DNA of 7,167 bases from Caldisericota bacterium (GCA_013151115.1 JAADIW010000062.1:1-7167); one strand, 5' to 3'. Positions 1 to 6,554 are shown, numbered from the stretch's first letter. The notes: a model not told the origin generated them from the letters alone. A program made the numbers and translations.

Positions 1-138
1 GAAGGAGATCCCCACGGGCCCTATGGGGACGAAGACGTGGGGAGCCGGCCCGATGAGGACCTCCCCAACCCACCCCATGGCCACGGGGAGGTCCCCGAAC
101 GCGAACAGCGCGACGGCCAAGGCCAACGACTCGCCCAT
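1..138 (-). CDS. Hydrophobic hypothetical protein (N-terminal fragment)
   Basis: I do not recognise this gene. An ATG at 138, directly behind a strong Shine-Dalgarno sequence, opens a frame of 46 codons that continues past the left window edge without a stop. The visible residues begin MGESLALAVALFAFGDLP and go on through VAMGWVGEVL to PHVFVPIGPVGISF. They are mostly hydrophobic and glycine/proline-rich with almost no positive charge. This fits the start of a multi-spanning membrane protein better than a cleaved signal peptide, which would have Lys/Arg near the start. It follows yvcK on the same strand after 86 bases without a terminator, so it may belong to the same transcript. A family cannot be given from this fragment. 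Confidence 0.55.
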   Translation of the reverse strand, partial: MGESLALAVALFAFGDLPVAMGWVGEVLIGPAPHVFVPIGPVGISF

Positions 139-224
139 CGTCCTCCCTCCACTTCGTCCGGACCGCGGCCCATCCCTTCGCCCTCGGTTCCCCGGTTTCT
201 ACGCTACCCCGGAGTGGAGCGTGG
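139..224. other. Short gap between yvcK and the left-edge gene
   Basis: This 86-base gap has no hairpin followed by a T-run in either direction, and no convincing -10/-35 pair. The absence of a terminator makes read-through from yvcK into the left-edge gene plausible. Confidence 0.5.
141..150 (-). promoter_or_regulatory. Ribosome binding site of the left-edge gene
   Basis: The minus strand reads GGAGGGAGGA (150-141), then CG and ATG at 138. It is a purine-rich double Shine-Dalgarno sequence, in which the upstream GGAGG has the better spacing. It is the main evidence that a gene starts at 138. Confidence 0.65.
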
Positions 225-1538
225 TCAGGGCCCGGGGATGAACCACCGGGTCCAGGAGCGACGGAACGCCCTCGATTCCTCCACCAACAGCCGGGCTAGC
301 CTCACGGGGTCGTGTTTGACGGTGGGTTTCCCCCCGAGCTCCACCACCGTGAGGAGGGGGGCCCGGATCACTCGCAGCCCGAAGGCCCTCGCTCCCTCCA
401 GATCGTCGCGGACCGGCTCGCTCCCCTCCTCACGGTACCTGGCCAGGACCTCCGGGGGCGGGGGCTGGGTGTTCACCACCACCGCGTGGAACGTCCCCAG
501 ATCTATGTACTCGGAGAGCACCCTCAGGTGATCGGAGGCGGAGAAACCCGCGGTCTCCCCGGGCTGGGTCATGAGGTTCATCACCACCAACTTCTCGGCG
601 TCCGCCGCCTCTATGGCCTCGGCGATCCCGTCGACGAGGAGGTTGGGGACGATGCTGGTGAACAGGCTTCCCGGCCCGAGGACGATGAGGTCAGCCTCCC
701 CGATGGCCTCCACGACCGGGGGATAGGCCCCGGCCGGGCGTGAGAGGCGCACCCGCACCACCCGCCGGGGATCCTCGGCGAGCGCCTCCTCCCCCACCAC
801 CTCGTCCCCGTCCTCCATCACCCCCACGAGCTGCACCCGCTCCAGGGTGGCGGGGAGCACTTCGCCCCGTACCGAAAGGAGCCGGCTCGCCTCCTCCACC
901 GCGAGATCGAAGCTCCCCAGCGATTGTTCCAGTCCCGCCAGCAACAGGTTCCCCAGCGAGTGCCCCTTCAGTCCTTCGCCATCGGCGAATCGGTATTGGA
1001 GGAACCGCGCCAGCCGGTCTTCGTCCTCGGCCAGCGCCAGGAGGCAGTTACGCACATCGCCGGGGGGTAGGACGTCCAGCTCGGCCCGGAGCCGCCCCGA
1101 GGAACCGCCGGAGTCCATCATCGTGACCACGGCGGTGATGTTGGCGGTGTAGTGTTTGAGCCCCCGGAGCACCGTGGGCAGCCCCGTCCCCCCGCCCACG
1201 GCCACCACCCGCGGGGCCTGCTTGAGGATACGCGCCTCGTACAGGGCTTCGGCGAGGGATCCTGCCTTGCGGGGGTGAAGGGCGAGGAGGATGGAGCGCA
1301 CGAGGCGGTGCATCCCGTACGCCATCCCGGAGACGCCGAGGATGGCGAAGATCGCCCCGATGACCGGGCGGTCGAAGATGTGGAACAGGAAGGCCCGATA
1401 GATCCATCGTATCCCGTTCTCCCCCAGGAAGCAGAGGATCCCGAAGCTCAGCGCCCCCATGGAGGCGAGCGTGAGGAGGGCCCAACGTTTTATCCGCAGG
1501 CCGGGGAGGAGCAGTTTCGCCCACGCGGGAAACCTCAC
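225..1538 (-). CDS. yvcK: YvcK-family gluconeogenesis factor with N-terminal membrane segments
   Basis: YvcK belongs to the CofD-like superfamily. In Bacillus subtilis it binds UDP-GlcNAc and is needed for normal shape and cell wall synthesis on gluconeogenic carbon sources. The conserved core starts at about residue 110: VVAVGGGTGL (111-120), MMDSGGSSGRLR (140-151), PPGDVRNCLLALA (158-170), GHSLGNLLLAGL (192-203), LGPGSLFTSIVPNL (287-300) and NLMTQPGETAGFSASDHL (321-338). The 437 residues exceed the roughly 300-320 of the B. subtilis and E. coli (YbhK) proteins. The excess is an N-terminal extension with two hydrophobic segments (about 20-38 and 58-78), which would tether the enzyme-like domain to the membrane. 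The start is GTG, overlapping the dnaE stop as GTGA. No whiA or rapZ, its partners in Firmicutes, is seen here. True CofD (lactyl-2-phospho transferase of F420 synthesis) is less likely given the YvcK-type glycine motifs and the lack of F420 genes nearby. Confidence 0.92.
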   Translation of the reverse strand: MRFPAWAKLLLPGLRIKRWALLTLASMGALSFGILCFLGENGIRWIYRAFLFHIFDRPVIGAIFAILGVSGMAYGMHRLVRSILLALHPRKAGSLAEALYEARILKQAPRVVAVGGGTGLPTVLRGLKHYTANITAVVTMMDSGGSSGRLRAELDVLPPGDVRNCLLALAEDEDRLARFLQYRFADGEGLKGHSLGNLLLAGLEQSLGSFDLAVEEASRLLSVRGEVLPATLERVQLVGVMEDGDEVVGEEALAEDPRRVVRVRLSRPAGAYPPVVEAIGEADLIVLGPGSLFTSIVPNLLVDGIAEAIEAADAEKLVVMNLMTQPGETAGFSASDHLRVLSEYIDLGTFHAVVVNTQPPPPEVLARYREEGSEPVRDDLEGARAFGLRVIRAPLLTVVELGGKPTVKHDPVRLARLLVEESRAFRRSWTRWFIPGP

Positions 1539-4500
1539 GTTCTCACCCTGATGCCGGGGCCGAGGGCCTGTAGCGCCGCGGACAGCTCCTCAGAAGGGCT
1601 CACCCGGTATCGCTCCCCCGCTTCCACCCGCATGGAGCGTCCGTCTTCGAAGAGGACCACGATAAGCGGCACCTGTCCCGGGTGCTCAGCGAGCACCCGG
1701 ACGAAGCGTTCCAGGAACGCCTCATCCAGGAGCGAGAGCGGTATCTCCACCATTACCTCGGACACGGTCATCTCGTACTCCTCGCCGCCGAGGAGCTGTA
1801 CTTCATCCACCACGAGGCTCCGACCCCCGTTCCCGTTGCGCTTTCCCCAACGTACTTTGAGTATAAGTAAATTACCGCGGGAAAACCATCCCGGCGCCTT
1901 CTCGTAGACCCCGGGGAAGACCACGAGTTCCGCCTCGCCCGTCCTGTCCTCGAGGACCAGGAACGCCATCCTGCCCCCGTTCCGGGTCGCTTTGACGGAG
2001 ACCTCCTTCACGAACCCGGCCACCGTGAACCTCCCCCGCTGGGATCCGGCTTGGGCGAGGGGCACGACGCCGAGCCCGGAGAGCCGCTCTTCGTACGCGT
2101 CCAGGGGATGGCCGGAGATGAAGAGGCCCAGGTATTCCCGTTCGAACGCGAGTAGGACCCGGGGCGGGAATTCGTCCGCGGGGAGCTTGGGCGCGGGGAG
2201 GAGGTCCTCCCCGTCGAAGAACGAGCGTTGCCCGGAGAGGCGTTCCCGCTTGGCCCGCTGTGCCAACTGTAGCCCCTCGTCCACCAGCGCCAGGAGCCCC
2301 TTACGCGGGCCGAACCGATCCATGGCCCCGGCCTTGATCAGGGCTTCCACCGTGTCACGGTTGACCCGCTCGGGATCTATCCGGCGGAAGAAGTCGAAGA
2401 AGTCCCGGAACCCATCCCCCCGGACCGCCAGGATCGCCTCCACCGCCGCCCGGCCCACATGCTTTATCGCCCCGAGGCCGAACCGGATCACCTTGTCCCC
2501 CACCGGGGTGAAGTCCACGTCAGACTCGTTTATGTCCGGGGGGAGCACCTCGATCCCCATCTCCCGGCACTCCCGGATGTACGCCGCCACCTTGTCCAAG
2601 TTGTCCTGGACCGAGGAGAGCAGGGCCGCCATGAAGTAAGTGGGGTAGTGGGCCTTGAAGTAAGCGGTCCAGTAAGTGATGTGGGCGTAGGCGGCGGCGT
2701 GGGCCTTGGCGAACGCGTAGCTGGAGAACTTCTCGATGTCGGCGAAGAGCTTCTCCGCCTCCTCCGGGGAGAGGCCGTTGCGGATGCACCCCTCCACGAA
2801 CTTCTCCCGCATCTCGGCCATGACCTCGGGCTTCTTCTTGCCCATGGCCTTCCGGAGGATGTCGGCCTCCGCCAGGGAAAAGCCCGCGAGCTTCTGGGCC
2901 ATGAGCATCACCTGGTCCTGGTAGATGGGGAGTCCGTAGGTCTCCCGGAGGATCTCCTCCAGCGAGGGATGGGGGTAGGTCACCGGTTGGCGTCCGTGTT
3001 TCCGCTCGATGTAGTCGTCCACCATCCCCGATTCCAGCGGTCCGGGCCGGTACAGGGCGAGGATGGCGATGAGCTCCCGGAACTCGGTGGGGGCCAGCCG
3101 TCGCACCAGCGCCTTCATCCCCGCCGATTCGAGCTGGAACACCCCGTTCGTCCTGCCCTCCCGGATGAGGGCGTAGGTGGCCTCATCATCCAGGGGGATG
3201 GCCCCGAGGTCGATCTCCTCGCCGGTTCGCTCGGCGATGAGGCGCCGGGTATCGTAGAGGATGGTGAGGTTCCGCAGGCCCAGGAAGTCCATCTTCAGAA
3301 GCCCCAAGGCCTCGAGGTCGTGCATGTCGAATTGTGTCACGAACTCCCCGTCGGAGAGGTGGAGGAGCGGCACGAACTCCTCCAGGGGCTCGGGGGCGAT
3401 CACCACCCCGGCGGCGTGGGTGGACGCGTTGCGGAGCAATCCCTCGAGCTTGAGCGCGATCTCGAACAACCGGGCCACCTCCGCGTCCGCCTCGACCATC
3501 TCCTTCAGTTGGGGCACGTGCTCCAGCGCGTAAGCCAGGGGCCTTCCGAACGGGATATCGGCCTTCTCGTAGGGAAGGCCCATCACCCGGGCCACATCCC
3601 GCACCACCGACCGCGAGGCCATGCGGTCGAACGTACCGATCTGGGCCAGGTGATCCCGCCCGTAGCGGTCGGCCACGTACCCGATGACCCTGTCCCGGCC
3701 GCGGATACAGAAGTCCATATCGATGTCGGGGAGGGATATCCGGGACGGGTTGAGGAACCGCTCGAACAGCAGCCCGTACTTCAAGGGGTCCACCTGGGTG
3801 ATCCCGAGACAGTAGGTGACCAGTGACCCCGCCGCCGAGCCCCGCCCGGGCCCCACGGGGATCCCCTCCTCCCGGGCGTAGCGCACGAAGTCCTGGACGA
3901 TGAGGAAGTAGGAGGCGAGGTCCATCTTCCCGATCACGGAGAGCTCGTACCGCAGCCGCTCCTCCACCTCGGGGGGAAGGGGGTCCCCGAACCGCTCCCG
4001 GGCCCCTTCCCACGCCAGGTGTTCCAGGTACTCCTGGGGGGAGGAGAAGCCCTCGGGCACGGGGAAATGGGGGAGGAGCCTCTCCCCCAGGGGGAGCTCT
4101 ACATCACAGCGTTCCGCGATCTCCAGGGTGTTCGTCAGGGCCTCGGGGACCTCGGCGAACTTGCGGGCCATCTCCTCGGGCGCCAGGAAGTGGTAGTCCT
4201 CGCCGTCGAAGGAGCGGGCATCCTCGCCGGACAACTTCTTCCCCCCCTGTATGTTGATGAGGACCCGGTGGGCGTCGCGGTCGTCGGCGCGCATGTAATG
4301 GACATCGGCGGTGGCGACCACGGGGAGCCCCAACCGGCGCGCGAGTTCCAGCTGGGCCCTTATGAGGTCGTGGTTCCGTTCGAGGCCGTGGTCCTGCAGC
4401 TCGATGTAGAAGCGGCCCTTGAAGATCTCCGCCAGCCTCCCCGCGGCCTCGAGGGCGCCCCGCCCGTCGCCGGCGAGGAGCCTCTTCTGGACTTCTCCCG

Positions 4501-4915
4501 ACTCACAGGCCGAGAGGACCACGAGGCCCGCGGAGAAACGCTCCAACAACTCGTAGTCCACCCGGGGCTTGTAGTAGAAGCCCTCGAGGTGGGCCCGGTT
4601 GACGAGCTTCACCAGGTTCTTCCAACCCCGCAGGTCCTCGGCCAGGGCCACGAGGTGATAGAACTTCTCACCCTTGCCCGGCTGGCGCTCGAATCTCGGA
4701 CCGGGGGCGACGTACAACTCACACCCGAGGATCGGCTTTACCCCCGCGTCCCTCGCTTCCTGGTAGAACTTCACCGCTCCGGATAGGACCCCGTGGTCGG
4801 TGAGGGCGATGGCGGGCATCCCGAGCTCGACCGCCCGGGAGATGAGATCCCGCACGCGGCACATGGAATCGAGGAGGGAGTACTCCGAGTGAACGTGCAA
4901 ATGCACGAAACCCAT
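1535..4915 (-). CDS. dnaE: DNA polymerase III alpha subunit (DnaE)
   Basis: This is the replicative C-family DNA polymerase (EC 2.7.7.7), the polymerising subunit of the holoenzyme. At 1126 residues it is normal for DnaE1 and has no intein or frameshift. Order of domains: an N-terminal PHP domain opening HLHVHSEYSLLDS (5-17), with candidate metal ligands His7, His9, Asp16, His41, Glu66, His87, Cys137, Asp204 and His206; a palm with GPGRGSAAGS and PDIDMDFC, where Asp399 and Asp401 plus Asp543 (KMDFLGLRN) form the catalytic triad; HAAGVVIAP at 500-508; fingers with LYRPGPLESGMVDDYI and YAFAKAHAAAYAHITY; a helix-hairpin-helix region near IEVLPPDINESDVDF; a likely beta-clamp-binding motif QRSFF (896-900); an OB fold (about 961-1042); and a C-terminal tail domain (about 1047-1126), the region that binds tau in E. 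coli. The ATG is preceded by GGGGAG, which lies in the end of ftsB two bases away. The stop overlaps the yvcK start by four bases. Confidence 0.98.
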   Translation of the reverse strand: MGFVHLHVHSEYSLLDSMCRVRDLISRAVELGMPAIALTDHGVLSGAVKFYQEARDAGVKPILGCELYVAPGPRFERQPGKGEKFYHLVALAEDLRGWKNLVKLVNRAHLEGFYYKPRVDYELLERFSAGLVVLSACESGEVQKRLLAGDGRGALEAAGRLAEIFKGRFYIELQDHGLERNHDLIRAQLELARRLGLPVVATADVHYMRADDRDAHRVLINIQGGKKLSGEDARSFDGEDYHFLAPEEMARKFAEVPEALTNTLEIAERCDVELPLGERLLPHFPVPEGFSSPQEYLEHLAWEGARERFGDPLPPEVEERLRYELSVIGKMDLASYFLIVQDFVRYAREEGIPVGPGRGSAAGSLVTYCLGITQVDPLKYGLLFERFLNPSRISLPDIDMDFCIRGRDRVIGYVADRYGRDHLAQIGTFDRMASRSVVRDVARVMGLPYEKADIPFGRPLAYALEHVPQLKEMVEADAEVARLFEIALKLEGLLRNASTHAAGVVIAPEPLEEFVPLLHLSDGEFVTQFDMHDLEALGLLKMDFLGLRNLTILYDTRRLIAERTGEEIDLGAIPLDDEATYALIREGRTNGVFQLESAGMKALVRRLAPTEFRELIAILALYRPGPLESGMVDDYIERKHGRQPVTYPHPSLEEILRETYGLPIYQDQVMLMAQKLAGFSLAEADILRKAMGKKKPEVMAEMREKFVEGCIRNGLSPEEAEKLFADIEKFSSYAFAKAHAAAYAHITYWTAYFKAHYPTYFMAALLSSVQDNLDKVAAYIRECREMGIEVLPPDINESDVDFTPVGDKVIRFGLGAIKHVGRAAVEAILAVRGDGFRDFFDFFRRIDPERVNRDTVEALIKAGAMDRFGPRKGLLALVDEGLQLAQRAKRERLSGQRSFFDGEDLLPAPKLPADEFPPRVLLAFEREYLGLFISGHPLDAYEERLSGLGVVPLAQAGSQRGRFTVAGFVKEVSVKATRNGGRMAFLVLEDRTGEAELVVFPGVYEKAPGWFSRGNLLILKVRWGKRNGNGGRSLVVDEVQLLGGEEYEMTVSEVMVEIPLSLLDEAFLERFVRVLAEHPGQVPLIVVLFEDGRSMRVEAGERYRVSPSEELSAALQALGPGIRVRT
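1541..1549 (-). promoter_or_regulatory. yvcK ribosome binding site within the dnaE end
   Basis: The minus strand reads AGGGTGAGA (1549-1541), two bases before the GTG at 1538. It contains a GGTGA core inside the last codons of dnaE. The site is moderate in strength. With the GTGA overlap, it supports start by terminating or reinitiating ribosomes. Confidence 0.6.
1850..1882 (-). other. AT-rich rare-codon island in dnaE with a -10-like box
   Basis: Within the OB-fold coding part of dnaE, the minus strand runs GGT AAT TTA CTT ATA, then CTC AAA GTA CGT. This is a run of A/T-ending codons that are scarce in the rest of these genes, and local GC falls sharply. It includes TATACT (1865-1860), five of six matches to a -10 box, about 325 bases before yvcK. 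No convincing -35 is present (TGGTTT at 17-base spacing). It may be an internal promoter for yvcK or a slow-translation stretch; the sequence only shows the compositional anomaly. Confidence 0.4.
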
Positions 4916-4917
4916 GG

Positions 4918-5184
4918 CTACTCCCCGAACAGTATGAGGACCTCGCCCGGGTACCCATACAGGAGCCTCTCCCGGGCCTGTAACTCCAACATCTCACGGT
5001 CGTTCGCGTGGGCGAGGAAGTAGGAGAGCCTCTCCAGCTCGGCGAGGAGTTTCGCCTTGCGTGCCTCGAGCTCCGCGACCTCCCGGCCCAAATCGCGGAT
5101 GGTGAACGCCTTCGTCAGGTAGAGCCAGAGGAGCCCGCCGACGATGGCGAAGACCACCAACGCCAGCGCGGCCCCCCGGGCCAA
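4918..5184 (-). CDS. ftsB: FtsB/DivIC-family septum formation initiator
   Basis: This is a small bitopic membrane protein of the FtsB/DivIC (septum formation initiator) family. Family members form a complex with FtsL and FtsQ/DivIB and help activate septal peptidoglycan synthesis by FtsW-FtsI. The 88 residues show the family architecture: a two- to three-residue cytoplasmic end, one hydrophobic transmembrane segment (about 4-23, ALALVVFAIVGGLLWLYL), a heptad-like charged coiled coil (about 28-56), and the conserved ending DREMLELQARERLLYGYPGE (62-81) matching the family's 'D..ieelARekLg...pGE' pattern. The start is a TTG, chosen because GGAGGTGA sits seven bases upstream; a GTG at codon 10 would cut the membrane segment. 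It lies 7 bases after eno and 2 bases before dnaE. The eno-ftsB order recurs in other bacteria and supports the call. FtsB and DivIC cannot be told apart by sequence at this length, so the symbol is a family-level label. Confidence 0.85.
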   Translation of the reverse strand: MARGAALALVVFAIVGGLLWLYLTKAFTIRDLGREVAELEARKAKLLAELERLSYFLAHANDREMLELQARERLLYGYPGEVLILFGE

Positions 5185-5191
5185 CGGACCC

Positions 5192-5199
5192 TCACCTCC
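5192..5199 (-). promoter_or_regulatory. ftsB ribosome binding site overlapping the eno stop codon
   Basis: The minus strand reads GGAGGTGA (5199-5192), followed by seven bases and a TTG. The last three bases of this near-perfect Shine-Dalgarno sequence are the TGA stop of eno. Ribosomes finishing enolase therefore terminate on top of the initiation site of the next gene. The strength and position of this site decide the choice of TTG at 5184 as the start. Confidence 0.82.
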
Positions 5200-6463
5200 C
5201 CGCCAGGGGCCGCGGCCATCGGGCGAGCGGTGGCTCGTACTCCTCCTCTATGCGCAGGAGCTCGTTGTACTTCGCCACCCGTTCCGAGCGGGATAGGGAG
5301 CCGGTCTTTATCTGCCCGCAGGCGGTGCCCACGGCGAAGTGGGCGATGGAGACGTCCTCCGTCTCGCCGGAGCGGTGGGAGATGACGGCGGTGTAGCCGG
5401 CGCGGTGGGCGAGTTCCACCGTCTCCAGGGTCTCGGTCACGGTCCCGATCTGGTTGAGTTTGATGAGGATCGAGTTCGCCACGCCGTGCTCGATCCCCCG
5501 GCGGAGCCGCCGGGGGTTGGTCACGAACAGGTCGTCGCCCACGAGCTGGACCTTCTCGCCGAGCCGGCGGGTGAGCTTCTCCCAGCCCTCCCAGTCCTCC
5601 TCGGCGAGGCCATCCTCGATGGACAGGATGGGATACCGTCCCACCCATTCCTCGTAGAGGTCGATGAGCTCGTCGGCGGTGAGTTCGCCGCTCAGCCGGT
5701 ACCGCTGCGTCCCCTCATCGAAGAACTCGGTGGCGGCACAGTCCAGGGCCAAGGCCACGTCGACCCCGGGTTCGTACCCGGCCTCCTCGATGGCCCGCAC
5801 GAGGAACCTGATGGCCTCCTCGTCGTTGAGGAGGTCCGGGGCGAATCCCCCCTCGTCACCCACGGCCACCGAATGTCCCTCGGCCTTGAGAAGCGCCTTC
5901 AGCGTGTGGAAGACCTCGGCCCCGTAACGCAACCGCTCGGCGAAGGTGTCGCCGCCGACGGGGACGATCATGAATTCCTGGATACGGAGGTTGTTATCGG
6001 CGTGGGCACCCCCGTTGATCACGTTCATCAGGGGGATGGGCATCCTGCCGGCGCGGATCCCGGAGACGTAGCGGAACAACGGCAGGCCGAGATGGGCCGC
6101 GGCCGCGTGGGCCACCGCTAACGAGACCCCGAGGATGGCGTTCGCCCCGAGGCGGGATTTGTTCTCCGTGCCGTCGAGCTCGAGCAACACCTGGTCTATC
6201 TCCTCCTGGAGGAGGGGGTCCATCCCCACGATCTCGGGGGCGATGATCTCGTTGACATTGCGGACGGCGCGCTGAACACCCTTTCCCATGTACCGCTTGC
6301 CGCCATCCCTGAGCTCCAGGGCCTCATGGGTGCCGGTGGATGCGCCGGACGGCACGGCGGCGCGGGCCCGGGTCCCGTCCTCCAGGGTGACCTCCACCTC
6401 CACGGTGGGGTTGCCGCGTGAATCCAGAATCTCCCTAGCCCAAATCTCCTCTATGGTGGCCAT
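5192..6463 (-). CDS. eno: Enolase (phosphopyruvate hydratase)
   Basis: Enolase (EC 4.2.1.11) interconverts 2-phosphoglycerate and phosphoenolpyruvate in the cytoplasm, in glycolysis and gluconeogenesis. The 423-residue length is normal. The N-terminal capping domain opens with EILDSRGNPTVEVEV (11-25), and the mobile loop SGAST is at 39-43. The barrel holds GGAHADNN (His154), VGDEGGFAP with the general acid Glu204, Mg2+ ligands Asp241, Glu283 and Asp310, catalytic Lys335 within the signature ILIKLNQIGTVTET (332-345), the HRSGETED loop (363-370) and Lys386 in QIKTGSL. All expected catalytic and metal residues are present. A short, proline- and arginine-rich tail follows the usual end (about 411-423). 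The ATG start is supported by AGGAGGG just upstream. It is the first gene of the cluster. Its TGA stop is embedded in the ribosome binding site of the next gene, suggesting translational coupling. Identification is certain. Confidence 0.98.
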   Translation of the reverse strand: MATIEEIWAREILDSRGNPTVEVEVTLEDGTRARAAVPSGASTGTHEALELRDGGKRYMGKGVQRAVRNVNEIIAPEIVGMDPLLQEEIDQVLLELDGTENKSRLGANAILGVSLAVAHAAAAHLGLPLFRYVSGIRAGRMPIPLMNVINGGAHADNNLRIQEFMIVPVGGDTFAERLRYGAEVFHTLKALLKAEGHSVAVGDEGGFAPDLLNDEEAIRFLVRAIEEAGYEPGVDVALALDCAATEFFDEGTQRYRLSGELTADELIDLYEEWVGRYPILSIEDGLAEEDWEGWEKLTRRLGEKVQLVGDDLFVTNPRRLRRGIEHGVANSILIKLNQIGTVTETLETVELAHRAGYTAVISHRSGETEDVSIAHFAVGTACGQIKTGSLSRSERVAKYNELLRIEEEYEPPLARWPRPLAGR

Positions 6464-6466
6464 TAG

Positions 6467-6473
6467 CCCTCCT
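6467..6473 (-). promoter_or_regulatory. Ribosome binding site of eno
   Basis: The minus strand reads AGGAGGG, then CTA-type spacing, then ATG at 6463. This is a near-consensus Shine-Dalgarno sequence at slightly short spacing. It fixes the enolase start and fits a highly expressed glycolytic gene. Confidence 0.8.
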
Positions 6474-6492
6474 ATGAACTCTCCGTAGGGTT

Positions 6493-6520
6493 GCCGCCCC
6501 TAGTGTACCCCAGGGGCGAC
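6493..6520 (-). promoter_or_regulatory. Candidate eno promoter -10 inside an inverted repeat
   Basis: Between the terminator and eno, the minus strand carries TACACT (6507-6502), four of six matches to a sigma-70 -10 box and about 39 bases before the start codon. It lies inside the 10-base spacer of an inverted repeat CGCCCCT...AGGGGCG (6518-6512 and 6501-6495, with one further outer G-C pair at 6520/6493). That geometry could be an operator over a promoter. No good -35 is seen; at 17-base spacing the hexamer is TTCTCC. A promoter is expected here because a terminator precedes it and a long gene cluster follows, but this exact site is only a candidate. Confidence 0.35.
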
Positions 6521-6554
6521 GAGGGGAGAAAAGGAACCTTGTCCGGGGTCCCCG

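Noticed and set aside
205..224. Possible terminator hairpin just after yvcK
   Set aside because: Only four outer pairs (CGCT/AGCG) form, with mismatches inside and no T-run on either strand.
37..531. Plus-strand open frames at the left edge (23-241 and 37-531)
   Set aside because: The translations are low-complexity Ser/Arg/Pro sequences that run into the yvcK coding region. The minus-strand frame from 138 has a much better ribosome binding site and a coherent hydrophobic sequence.
225..1538. CofD (F420 biosynthesis transferase) as the identity of the gene after dnaE
   Set aside because: The glycine-rich motifs match the YvcK branch, there are no F420 genes nearby, and the N-terminal membrane extension is seen in YvcK-type rather than CofD proteins.
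1152..1907. Plus-strand open frame of 251 codons spanning the dnaE/yvcK junction
   Set aside because: It is Pro/Arg/Glu/Ser-rich with no recognisable domain and overlaps two clearly real genes across their junction, so it is a complement shadow.
2459..3826. A 455-codon plus-strand open frame opposite dnaE
   Set aside because: It mirrors the dnaE coding strand in a GC-rich genome where stop codons are rare on the complement. Its translation is low-complexity (rich in Gly, Val, Leu, His, Glu) with no domain, and DnaE motifs are intact on the other strand.
5339..6121. Plus-strand open frame of 260 codons opposite eno
   Set aside because: Enolase on the minus strand carries all its catalytic residues. 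The antisense translation resembles no family and is explained by biased codon use.
6543..6554. Small inverted repeat CCGGGGTCCCC next to the terminator
   Set aside because: The stem is only four base pairs and has no T-run of its own. It is what one expects by chance in this base composition beside the real terminator.
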